From NCBI GenBank assembly GCA_035549275.1, contig DASZRH010000004.1:1-12766 (forward strand): 12,766 nt of DNA. Reading direction: 5' to 3'. Below the pieces are notes generated by a model. It was not told the origin of the DNA, did no database searches, and was given only the letters and a program-made list of their open reading frames with translations. Below, one piece after another: positions 1 through 6,275 of this stretch (position 1 is the stretch's first letter; each line of letters opens with the position of its first letter). Made by a program: the position numbers and the translations under genes. This stretch comes from 2-01-FULL-49-17 sp035549275. GTDB taxonomy: Bacteria > Patescibacteriota > Minisyncoccia > 2-02-FULL-40-12 > GWA2-44-9.

Positions 1-406
1 CGTTGTCGCGAGCGGTTCGCCGCGGACGCTGTATGAGGCCGAAGCCGAATTGCCGATTTTTGAAGAATTATACGGTAAGGATAATTTAAAGATTATTTCT
101 CTTCAGGTAAGCGAAGAAGAATCGGTAAAGCGCAACAGCGCGCGGCGCGTGTGCAAGCAGAGTAATCATCCGATTCCAAACTTCCCCGAATATGAGGGCA
201 TGACAGCCTGTCCCCAGGACGGCAGTCCGATTATCACGCGCGCGGATGACGCGCCGGAAACGATCCGCCATCGCTATCGCGCATATCAGGAAGAAACCCA
301 TCCGGTTCTCGATTTTTTCGCCCAGAAGGGCTATACTGTTGCCACGATCCGCGGCGAACAGCCGATTGAAAACGTGCATCGTGAAATTTTAAATAAACTG
401 TGGTAA
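1..406 (+). CDS. adk: Adenylate kinase, C-terminal part (5' end outside window)
   Basis: Catalyses ATP + AMP <-> 2 ADP in the cytoplasm. The reading frame is open from base 2, so the gene begins upstream; about 134 residues are visible. The fragment starts at the GxPRT segment (GSPRTLYEAE, usually GFPRTxxQA), which contacts AMP. It then covers the LID region and the RxDDxPExIxxRxxxY segment (RADDAPETIRHRYRAY), whose arginines bind phosphates. The LID has Cys-Lys-Gln-Ser followed later by Cys-Pro-Gln-Asp, so only part of the usual Cys4 or Cys3-Asp zinc site is kept. It overlaps map by 7 nt. The adk-map order is the usual end of the bacterial ribosomal-protein/secY cluster, so secY is probably just upstream (inference). 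Confidence 0.93.
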   Translation, partial: VVASGSPRTLYEAEAELPIFEELYGKDNLKIISLQVSEEESVKRNSARRVCKQSNHPIPNFPEYEGMTACPQDGSPIITRADDAPETIRHRYRAYQEETHPVLDFFAQKGYTVATIRGEQPIENVHREILNKLW

Positions 407-1146
407 CCATCAAAACACAACAAGAAATAGCGGATATGCGTGAGGGCGGCGCAATCCTGGCCGCGATCGTCAAAGCGATCGCGGCCATGGTGAAGCCGGG
501 AATCAAGACCGAAGAACTTGAGACGCATGCCCGGACGCTGATCGCCGAAAAAAACGCCGAGCCGGCGTTTCTTGGTTATCGTGGTTTTCCGGCGGCATTA
601 TGCGTTTCCGTCAACGAGGAAATTGTGCATGGGGTACCTTCGGCTCGTGTTCTGAAAGAGGGCGATGTCCTCAAATTGGACTTAGGCATTCGATACAAGG
701 ATATGTACACCGATCACGCGATTACAGTGGTTGTTGGTTCGACGCTCGATCTCAAGAAACAAAAACTCATTGATGTGACAAGAGAAGCGCTTGCCGCCGG
801 CATCCAGGCCGCCCAAGCCGGCAACACGACCGGCGATATTGGTGCAGCAATCTATGAATACGTCCGGGAGCATGATTTAGACGTCGTCCGCGATCTGATC
901 GGCCATGGCGTGGGGCGGGGAGTGCATGAGGAGCCGGAGGTGCCCAACTACGGTGCGCCCGGAACGGGCGCACCGTTGAAACCCGGCATGACCATTGCGA
1001 TCGAGCCAATGGTTGTTACCGGTTTGCACGCCATCATGGAAGGCCCTGACGGGTTTAGCTACATCACCAAAGATAAAAAACCGGCAGCCCATTTCGAGCA
1101 CACTGTCCTCATCGCCGCGGACGGACCGGTTATTCTTACCCAATGA
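400..1146 (+). CDS. map: Methionine aminopeptidase, type I
   Basis: Removes the initiator methionine from new proteins; a di-metal enzyme. It has 248 residues, the normal length for a type I enzyme without extension. The five metal ligands of the family are visible: Asp94 (KLDLG), Asp105 (YTDHA), His169 (GHGVG), Glu202 (AIEPM) and Glu233 (FEHT). His77 (IVHGVP) and His176 (GVHEEP) match the conserved active-site histidines. The usual S-x-Q-(F/W)-EHT motif reads AAHFEHT here. The GTG start at 400 overlaps the adk stop and gives the family's normal N-terminus; no Shine-Dalgarno is seen, so translation is probably coupled. Its TGA overlaps the ATG of the next gene (ATGA). infA, often next to map, is absent here. 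Confidence 0.96.
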   Translation: MVTIKTQQEIADMREGGAILAAIVKAIAAMVKPGIKTEELETHARTLIAEKNAEPAFLGYRGFPAALCVSVNEEIVHGVPSARVLKEGDVLKLDLGIRYKDMYTDHAITVVVGSTLDLKKQKLIDVTREALAAGIQAAQAGNTTGDIGAAIYEYVREHDLDVVRDLIGHGVGRGVHEEPEVPNYGAPGTGAPLKPGMTIAIEPMVVTGLHAIMEGPDGFSYITKDKKPAAHFEHTVLIAADGPVILTQ

Positions 1147-2045
1147 AGACGCTGCGTCATCATTCCATTCGCTGGTTTATCGCTCATGAACTCAACGGCT
1201 TCCGGCCGAAGATTTTGGAATGGAAATATTTTATTCTCGCATTAGTCATTATTGTCGGGGTCAAAGGATTGAGCGTTGCTACCTATACCCGCTCCTTAGG
1301 TGCAGATATTTTTAATCAGATTACCCAATCGGATTTATACACGTTGACCAACCAGACTCGGGCCGAGCAGAACGTACCGGCGTTGGCGATCAGTCCCGTG
1401 CTGGAACAGGTGGCCGAGATGAAGTTGCAGGACATGATTGCGCATGATTATTTTGCTCATGTCTCGCCTGACGGCGTCACGCCGTGGGCATGGTTCGACA
1501 AAGCCCGCTACCGCTACGCGGTAGCGGGCGAGAATTTAGCCATGGATTTCGCCTCCAGCGACCAGGTTATGCAGGCATGGCTGAATTCCGAAACCCATCG
1601 CAAGAATATCCTGATGCCGGATTTCACCGAGATCGGCATTGCTACCGGCGCGGCGATGATCGACGGCCAGACTCGCACGATCGTTGTCCAGGAATTCGCG
1701 CGCCCGGCCGTGCCGGCTATTCCAGCCGCCGCACAGCCCGAAACAGCCGTTGAAATTTCCGCTCCGGCAAGCCAATCCGCGCCGGCGCGGCCAGGCGTTG
1801 TCCAGGGAACTGCCGATGCCGCATCGCCTGCCCAGATGCCGTACACCTCGTGGTCTATGATTCAAATTCTCTTGGTAGCCGTTTCGTGCGCGTCCGGACT
1901 TTTGCTGATCATTCATGTCGGCCAAAAAATCCACGAACATTCGCCGGCGCTGCTGGCTCGTTCGGCGGCAATCGCGGGCATGGCAATCGCGGTCGCTTCG
2001 ATCGGGGATTGGCATTTTATCTTTAATCATACATTTCTGCCATGA
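1143..2045 (+). CDS. Membrane-anchored CAP/SCP-domain protein
   Basis: A 300-residue protein with a hydrophobic segment at about 29-48, an extracytoplasmic CAP (SCP/PR1-like) domain at about 63-186, an Ala/Pro-rich linker at 187-232, and two hydrophobic segments at about 238-258 and 270-288. The CAP signature is clear: NQTRAEQNVPAL at the start, His106 in FAHVSPDG, Glu130 in GENLAM, and WLNSETHRKNIL with His152; these His and Glu residues form the family's conserved cavity. The biochemical role of bacterial CAP proteins is poorly defined; envelope, lipid or peptide binding are the usual suggestions. It is ATGA-coupled to map before it and to the sortase after it, which ties it to surface protein processing (inference). 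No Shine-Dalgarno is seen. The coding sequence contains a perfect 12-bp inverted repeat (1503-1529). Confidence 0.88.
   Translation: MKTLRHHSIRWFIAHELNGFRPKILEWKYFILALVIIVGVKGLSVATYTRSLGADIFNQITQSDLYTLTNQTRAEQNVPALAISPVLEQVAEMKLQDMIAHDYFAHVSPDGVTPWAWFDKARYRYAVAGENLAMDFASSDQVMQAWLNSETHRKNILMPDFTEIGIATGAAMIDGQTRTIVVQEFARPAVPAIPAAAQPETAVEISAPASQSAPARPGVVQGTADAASPAQMPYTSWSMIQILLVAVSCASGLLLIIHVGQKIHEHSPALLARSAAIAGMAIAVASIGDWHFIFNHTFLP
1503..1529. repeat. Perfect 12-bp GC-rich inverted repeat inside the CAP-domain gene
   Basis: GCCCGCTACCGC (1503-1514), a TAC loop, and GCGGTAGCGGGC (1518-1529) form a perfect hairpin. It encodes the segment between the Trp-rich part and the GEN motif of the CAP domain. 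There is no T-tract after it, so it is not an ordinary terminator. The pairing is read directly from the sequence; any function is unknown. Confidence 0.85.
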
Positions 2046-2767
2046 GTCTTACTGCTCCCAAACCGCCGCGTGCGGCAAAACGTTCTCTACTGTGGCTGAT
2101 TCTTGTTTTTGTCGGCGTCTTTGCGGCAGTTTTGCTGTTCTTTAATCTGCCCGCGATCATTGATTCTATCTCCTACGCATTTACTCATTCCGAAGATTCG
2201 GACAACGAAAAATTAACCGAACAGTACCGGGCGCTCTATGGCTATGCCAGCCATCCTGAACTTGATTATCTGTCCCAGCAAACGCCTCGACCATCGCTTG
2301 AGCCGGCCCAGCCAGATTCTTCGGTCCCGCCCGTCTCGGAAAGCGGGACAACCCTTTCGATCCCAAAGTTGGATTTATCGGCGCCGGTTCTCCAGGTGCC
2401 TAGCGGCTTGGACGCCGATATCCTGGCGGCCCTCAAAAATGGCGTCGTCCAGTTTCCGGGTTCGGCAAATCCCGGCCAGCAGGGGATGACGGTTATCGTC
2501 GGCCACTCGTCCTCGACATTGCCCTGGACGGCCTACTCGGCAATCTTTTCCCAGCTTGATAAATTAACCACTAACGACCTTATTTACATCACATATAACA
2601 ACCGCCAATATGCCTACCGGGTTGTTGCCAAACGCAAGGGCAGCGCCCAGGAAATCCTTGATTCCGGCATTGCCGGGGATTTGCTGCTTTCTACCTGCTG
2701 GCCGGTCGGTACGGATCGGAACCGGATAGCTGTGGCAGCGGTCCGGGTGTCTATTGACAATAGGTAG
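2042..2767 (+). CDS. Sortase family transpeptidase
   Basis: A 241-residue sortase that should anchor surface proteins by a Cys-dependent transpeptidation outside the membrane. It has an N-terminal membrane anchor at about 15-38, a Pro/Ser-rich stalk to about 103, and the sortase barrel from LSIPKLDLSAPV (105) onward. The catalytic His155 lies in VIVGHSS, Cys219 in LLLSTCWPVG and the likely Arg228 in NRIAV (Arg226 is the alternative). The length and single N-terminal anchor fit the class D/E type, but class cannot be fixed by eye. The ATG overlaps the CAP-protein stop (ATGA); no Shine-Dalgarno is seen. The last codons contain the -35 box of the next gene's promoter. The surface protein just downstream carries a matching tail signal and is the obvious substrate. 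Confidence 0.93.
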   Translation: MSLTAPKPPRAAKRSLLWLILVFVGVFAAVLLFFNLPAIIDSISYAFTHSEDSDNEKLTEQYRALYGYASHPELDYLSQQTPRPSLEPAQPDSSVPPVSESGTTLSIPKLDLSAPVLQVPSGLDADILAALKNGVVQFPGSANPGQQGMTVIVGHSSSTLPWTAYSAIFSQLDKLTTNDLIYITYNNRQYAYRVVAKRKGSAQEILDSGIAGDLLLSTCWPVGTDRNRIAVAAVRVSIDNR

Positions 2768-2782
2768 AGAATATGATAAAAT
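2754..2782 (+). promoter_or_regulatory. Strong sigma70-type promoter for the surface protein gene
   Basis: TTGACA (2754-2759) is a consensus -35 box, followed by a 17-bp spacer and TAAAAT (2777-2782) with an extended -10 TG at 2774-2775. The predicted transcription start is near 2789. The -35 box lies in the final sense codons of the sortase gene, so the surface protein can be transcribed separately from the operon. The predicted start point rules out starts at 2754 or 2781 for transcripts from this promoter. Confidence 0.8.
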
Positions 2783-2787
2783 GATAC

Positions 2788-2804
2788 CATACTTAAAAAG
2801 TATG
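2788..2804 (+). promoter_or_regulatory. Hairpin at the 5' end of the surface-protein mRNA
   Basis: CATACTT (2788-2794), AAA loop, AAGTATG (2798-2804) form a 7-bp hairpin that starts at or next to the predicted transcription start and ends 9 nt before the chosen ATG. A 5'-terminal stem of this kind may protect the mRNA from decay (inference). No Shine-Dalgarno lies between it and the ATG. Confidence 0.5.
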
Positions 2805-2813
2805 AATATACCT

Positions 2814-4727
2814 ATGAAAATCATCAAAAATATGCGGTTTTCGGCCACTTCGGCCGCGTTCGCATTACTGTTGGTCGGGTCGATTGCAGCTCCGTTGTTT
2901 GCCTTGGGCAATAACGGCGATTTTAACGTTTCAGTCACCGAAGCCGGCCGCACGCCGGGCGATTACTGCGTTCAGCCGAACGAAGTAACCAATCGTTATA
3001 TTACGTATACGATTTCGGCTGACAATGCGACGGATAATCCGTACGTCATTAACTATGCCGCTTTCCACAGCAATACATCTGGCTGTTCAGCCACGACTGA
3101 ACCGGGTGCTGGTTTCGTCGAAATCGGCGATAACCGCTACTTTACCCCGGGCGAGTCTGGCACGGTCAATCTCCAGTTCGATACCCAGACCTATAACTGC
3201 GGTCGCGTGCAGCTCGACGCCGGCTATTATGATGATACGAATCCGGCTTCCACTACGGTTTTCATCGGTGATGTCATAGACTACGGCCGCGATTGTTCCG
3301 CTCCGACTCCTACGCCGACTCCCCGCCACATTACTTCTGTTGAATGTGATTGTGCCGGCAAGACGGTCCATATCTACGGTACTAATTTAGATCCGACGGT
3401 TCAGTTGTTCGATGCCCGGGGCAATCGTACTACGACATTGACCGGTAATTCGATCAACGCCGACAAGACGGTCGTTACCTATGTAATCCCGAATGTGGCG
3501 CCCGGCAATTATACATTGCGTGTTGGTCCGAACTTATCGGATGTTTCCAACACGGTTTCCTTTACAGTAAATTCGTGCACAACTCCTACTCCTACCAAGA
3601 CCCCTACCCCGACACCGACTAAAACTCCGACCCCCACTCCCACAAAGACTCCGACTCCAACCCCGACTCCAACCAAAACCCCGACTCCAACGCCGACCCA
3701 TACTCCTACACCCACGCCCACACACACCCCGACACCCACCAAAACTCCAAAACCGACCAAGACACCTAAGCCCACTCACACTCCGACTCCAACCCCGACG
3801 CCGTATATTGTTATCATCAATAATAACAATAACACCAACACCAACACCAACACCAATACGAACAATAACACCAATACGGTAATCTATCCGACCGCGACCC
3901 CGACGCCGTATGTGAACACCACGGTTAACATCTCTGCCTATCCGTCTACGATCTGCTATGGCCAGTCAGCGACGTTGAACTGGAATTCATCGAACGCTTC
4001 GACGGTTTCGATCGACCAAGGCATTGGTTCCGTGTCGGTCAGCGGCTCTCGAACGGTTTCTCCGTCCCAGACGACTACGTACACGGCAACCGCTTCCAAC
4101 TATCAGGGCGGTTTCGCGACTGCAGCTGTAACCGTCTATGTCAGCGGCTACTGCTATAGCCCGACCCCCACGCCGAACGCGAACTTATCGGTAACCAAAA
4201 CGGTCCGCAATACTACCCGCGGCGGCACGGCTGAACTCTCTTCGGTCTCGGCCCAGCCGAATGACACGGTTGAATTCTTCATCCATGTCCGTCCGAACAG
4301 CTCAACGTCTGCCAACAACGTGATCGTCACTGATTATCTTCCTGCCGGTTTGAACTATGTGGCCCATACCACGAGTTTGAACGGTACAGTAATCGCCGAC
4401 GGTCTCACCAGTTCGGGCATCAATATCGGCTCGTTGAATCCGAACCAGGAATCAATTATCCGCTTCTTTGCCACAGTTGATCCGAACTATGTCGGTCCCG
4501 GCCAGAATGCGACGGTAATCAATACTGCCCAGGTCCGCGCCGATAACATCGGCACAATCTCGGCCCAGGCGTCTGTCGTGATCAACCGCGGCGTCGTTTC
4601 CGGAGCATTAAATGTTCCGACCGGCCCAGCCGATTACACCTTCGTGATCGCCTTGCTTGCGGCATTAGGCTCGACCGGCTTCTACGCCTGGCGCAAAGGA
4701 CTGATCTCGAATATCTTGTCCGCCTAA
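2814..4727 (+). CDS. Secreted multi-domain surface protein with Thr-Pro linker and sorting-signal-like tail
   Basis: A 637-residue exported protein. The ATG at 2814 was chosen because it lies downstream of the predicted transcription start and gives a clean signal peptide (MKIIKN, hydrophobic to about residue 30). Parts in order: an N-terminal beta-rich domain with several Cys at about 31-162; a short PTPTPTP hinge; an IPT/TIG-like domain at 172-253; a Thr-Pro linker with Lys/His at 256-330; an Asn/Thr tract at 336-355; an Ig-like domain at about 370-445 (PSTICYGQSATLNWNSS); and a DUF11-like domain at about 456-590 (VTDYLPAGLNYV). The tail at 600-637 has NVPTGP, a hydrophobic helix and a basic end (AWRKG), like a sortase signal although not strict LPXTG. 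It probably projects from the cell surface as a stalked adhesin or S-layer-like protein (inference). A strong terminator follows. Confidence 0.87.
   Translation: MKIIKNMRFSATSAAFALLLVGSIAAPLFALGNNGDFNVSVTEAGRTPGDYCVQPNEVTNRYITYTISADNATDNPYVINYAAFHSNTSGCSATTEPGAGFVEIGDNRYFTPGESGTVNLQFDTQTYNCGRVQLDAGYYDDTNPASTTVFIGDVIDYGRDCSAPTPTPTPRHITSVECDCAGKTVHIYGTNLDPTVQLFDARGNRTTTLTGNSINADKTVVTYVIPNVAPGNYTLRVGPNLSDVSNTVSFTVNSCTTPTPTKTPTPTPTKTPTPTPTKTPTPTPTPTKTPTPTPTHTPTPTPTHTPTPTKTPKPTKTPKPTHTPTPTPTPYIVIINNNNNTNTNTNTNTNNNTNTVIYPTATPTPYVNTTVNISAYPSTICYGQSATLNWNSSNASTVSIDQGIGSVSVSGSRTVSPSQTTTYTATASNYQGGFATAAVTVYVSGYCYSPTPTPNANLSVTKTVRNTTRGGTAELSSVSAQPNDTVEFFIHVRPNSSTSANNVIVTDYLPAGLNYVAHTTSLNGTVIADGLTSSGINIGSLNPNQESIIRFFATVDPNYVGPGQNATVINTAQVRADNIGTISAQASVVINRGVVSGALNVPTGPADYTFVIALLAALGSTGFYAWRKGLISNILSA
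3579..3803 (+). repeat. Thr-Pro coding repeat tract
   Basis: Seventy-five residues are almost only Thr and Pro with periodic Lys or His (PTPTKTP, PTHTPTP units). The DNA is a degenerate hexamer repeat of ACN-CCN codons with heavy synonymous variation, so it is constrained as protein rather than freshly amplified. It is likely an extended, O-glycosylatable spacer (inference). Confidence 0.85.
3819..3878 (+). repeat. Asn/Thr coding repeat tract (AAC/AAT/ACC triplets)
   Basis: Residues 336-355 are nearly all Asn and Thr, encoded by runs of AAC, AAT and ACC, including tandem ACCAAC hexamers at about 3834-3857. The tight triplet repetition makes this a candidate for slippage-driven length variation between strains. 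Confidence 0.8.
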
Positions 4728-4736
4728 TTGCGGCGA

Positions 4737-4788
4737 AGTATACCAAACAAAATGATCCCCTGACGGGGATCATTTTGTTTGGTATACT
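4737..4788. terminator. 24-bp perfect inverted repeat, bidirectional terminator
   Basis: Two perfectly complementary 24-nt arms (4737-4760 and 4765-4788) are separated by a TGAC loop. The inner part is a classic intrinsic terminator: GATCCCC-TGAC-GGGGATC followed by ATTTTGTTT, with the matching A-rich stretch on the other side for the reverse strand. It lies 10 nt after the surface-protein stop. The right arm also contains the -10 box of the next gene. Confidence 0.85.
4760..4788 (+). promoter_or_regulatory. Promoter for the small Cys-containing protein, embedded in the terminator
   Basis: CTGACG (4760-4765) serves as a partial -35 box in the hairpin loop. After a 17-bp spacer comes TATACT (4783-4788) with an extended -10 TGG just before it. 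The start codon begins 7 nt after the -10 box, at the expected transcription start, so the mRNA would be leaderless. Confidence 0.6.
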
Positions 4789-4794
4789 GAACGC

Positions 4795-5118
4795 ATGGAT
4801 TCCGCTTCTCAATTTCCTCCCAAGCAGCCCCATCGCTGGCCCTGGCAGCGTGACTTTGCTTGGCCGTCGTTTCTCCTTGTCGTAGTGATTATTCTTGCCC
4901 TGGGCGGAGCGGCGTATGGAAGCATTTGGTGGTGGGGAAATCGCTCCTCTCTTCCAACTCAAACATTTACGCCTCGGCCTTCAGTTTCGGCGTCCCCGAC
5001 CGCGACTGGCCAGTTCTGCGGCGGCATTGCGCCGGGCGCATTTCCGTGCCCAGAAGGATATTCCTGCAAGCTCGACGGCGACTACCCCGACGCCGGCGGC
5101 CGCTGCGTTCCGAATTAA
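4795..5118 (+). CDS. Small membrane protein with a four-Cys extracytoplasmic module
   Basis: A 107-residue protein of unknown function. It has a Trp/Pro-rich N-terminus (1-24), one membrane helix at about 25-45, a Ser/Thr/Pro linker (51-72) and a short module with Cys75, Cys85, Cys91 and Cys104. The pattern is C-G-G...P-C-P-E-G-Y-x-C...P-D-A-G-G-x-C, which resembles small disulfide-bonded secreted modules, so two disulfides outside the membrane are likely. No Shine-Dalgarno precedes the ATG, which sits at the predicted transcription start. Base composition matches the neighbours, and the membrane signature and flanking regulatory signals support a real gene. Confidence 0.72.
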   Translation: MDSASQFPPKQPHRWPWQRDFAWPSFLLVVVIILALGGAAYGSIWWWGNRSSLPTQTFTPRPSVSASPTATGQFCGGIAPGAFPCPEGYSCKLDGDYPDAGGRCVPN

Positions 5119-5124
5119 TGTTGT

Positions 5125-5159
5125 GCCTGGGGGCTGGGCCGTTGGCCCAGCCCCCAGGC
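5125..5159 (+). terminator. Very GC-rich 16-bp hairpin after the small protein gene
   Basis: GCCTGGGGGCTGGGCC (5125-5140), GTT loop, GGCCCAGCCCCCAGGC (5144-5159): sixteen perfect pairs, starting 7 nt after the stop codon. The position fits a terminator or mRNA 3' stabiliser, but no T-tract follows, so intrinsic termination is uncertain. Confidence 0.6.
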
Positions 5160-5187
5160 CGCTATCCACTACGCGTCCACAGGACAT

Positions 5188-5217
5188 TTGACATGGTAGG
5201 GCCCTGTTTGCTATACT
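5188..5217 (+). promoter_or_regulatory. Promoter of the 23S-5S rRNA unit or its leader
   Basis: TTGACA (5188-5193) is a perfect -35 box, followed by an 18-bp spacer and TATACT (5212-5217). Transcription should start near 5224. No 16S gene lies upstream, so the large-subunit rRNA has its own promoter. Confidence 0.75.
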
Positions 5218-5223
5218 GTTAGA

Positions 5224-5328
5224 GCAATTAATTATATGAATACCATCTCACAACGTCAGGTCAAAAGCGGCTAAACAGCACGTCCCTTGAGATGGTTCGA
5301 CCAGCCGCTATCAAGCGGCGATTTTTTT
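5224..5328 (+). ncRNA. Structured leader or small RNA with alternative hairpins
   Basis: About 105 nt lie between the predicted transcription start and a T7 tract. A 9-bp stem pairs ACCATCTCA (5242-5250) with TGAGATGGT (5288-5296). A small stem TGGT-TCG-ACCA follows (5293-5303). AGCCGCT (5303-5309) can pair either with upstream AGCGGCT (5266-5272) or, as a terminator, with AGCGGC (5314-5319). These pairings exclude each other, as in an attenuator or riboswitch expression platform. No known RNA family is recognised. It could be an rRNA leader with controlled termination or an independent small RNA. Confidence 0.45.
5304..5328 (+). terminator. Intrinsic terminator upstream of the 23S gene
   Basis: GCCGCT-ATCA-AGCGGC (5304-5319) is followed by GA and seven T (5322-5328). 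It lies downstream of the promoter at 5188 and upstream of the 23S gene, so the rRNA transcript must read through it or start later. Only weak promoter-like sequence is seen between 5329 and 5398. Confidence 0.6.
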
Positions 5329-5398
5329 GAAAAAATTGGCTTCCGACGATAGGTTTCAAGACTCTTCGCTGGCAGCTAATACGGATAGCAGTTTGAAA

Positions 5399-5419
5399 AT
5401 TCAATAGTTAGTGGGTAGT
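5399..5419 (+). other. 23S precursor processing stem, 5' arm
   Basis: Bases 5399-5415 are perfectly complementary to 9663-9679 (17 bp), and 5416-5419 continue with two G.U wobbles. With the inner 20-bp helix (5451-5470 with 9618-9637), this loops out the whole 23S gene. It is the standard geometry of an RNase III processing stem and confirms that 5399-9679 is one transcript. Confidence 0.85.
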
Positions 5420-6015
5420 CAAAAATCTTAAGTTAGTTGTTAAGGAATCATTCATCAAGCGATTATTCATTTATAGAAGGGCGCACGGAGGATGCCTTGA
5501 CACGAAAAGGCGATGAAGGACGTTGCGTGACTGCGATAAGCGTCGGGGAGCCGTCTAGCAGGCTTCGATCCGGCGATGTCCGAATGGGGGAACCCCGTCG
5601 AGCAACCCTCGACGACTCTGCGCAAGCAGGGAGCAAACCTGGGGAAGTGAAACATCTCAGTACCCAGAGGAAAAGAAATAGAATTAGATGCCGTCAGTAG
5701 CGGCGAGCGAACGCGGCTAAGCCTAAACTTGTTGTTAGCTAGTTTACTAGTTGGCGGTGAGGGTAATAAGAGCAGAACACTGAATTTTTAACTTTGCGCA
5801 GACACATCATGTGCAGAGTTAAAACTTCAAAAGAGTTACAAATTTGAATTCTAGCAGAACGGCCTTGGAACAGCCGACCACAGCGGGTGACAGTCCCGTA
5901 TGCGAAAGTTTTCAAACTCTTGTTTTGTTTCTTGAGTAGCCCGGGATAAGAGTGTCCTGGGTGAATTTGTCCATACTACTGGATAAGGCTAAATACTTTT
6001 CGTGATCGATAGTGA

Positions 6016-6049
<34 letters not shown>

Positions 6050-6229
6050 GGCGAGGGGAGTGAAATAGTAACTGAAACCGTGTGCCTACAAAGAGCCGGA
6101 GCCTGGCCGTCGCAAGACGTCCGGGTGACGGTGTGCCTATTGAAGAATGACCCAACGAGTTTACTTATACTGCACTTTAAGTTCCATTGGAACGAATGGG
6201 TAGGGAAACCGAGTGTTAATAGCGCGTTT

Positions 6230-6275
6230 AAGAACTTTCACATACATGCTTTAGGGCGTGTGTGTGAAAATTCTT
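6230..6275 (+). other. Extended hairpin arm in 23S rRNA upstream of GACCCGAA
   Basis: An 18-bp arm: AAGAA/TTCTT, one mismatch, then a 13-bp stem 6236-6248 with 6257-6269 containing two G.U pairs and an 8-nt loop. E. coli has only a short connection just upstream of the conserved GACCCGAA, so this adds roughly 45 nt. It is inferred to be an expansion segment. Confidence 0.6.

Noticed and set aside
2754..2813. Earlier starts (TTG 2754, ATG 2781, ATG 2802) for the surface protein.
   Set aside because: The first two are upstream of the predicted transcription start and the third lies in the 5' hairpin; only 2814 gives a clean signal peptide.
3579..3878. Repeat region considered as a CRISPR array or minisatellite outside genes.
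   Set aside because: It is in frame within a long protein and encodes Thr-Pro and Asn-Thr tracts; there are no spacers.
4737..4788. Insertion-sequence terminal repeats or a recombination site.
   Set aside because: There is no transposase or flanking duplication; the A-rich/stem/T-rich order is that of a terminator.
5240..5300. Possible 4.5S/SRP RNA (CAGGTC ... AACAGCA resembles the domain IV internal loop, in an RNA of about 100 nt).
   Set aside because: The GGAA tetraloop context is missing and the loop is far too long; the pairing does not form the single SRP hairpin.
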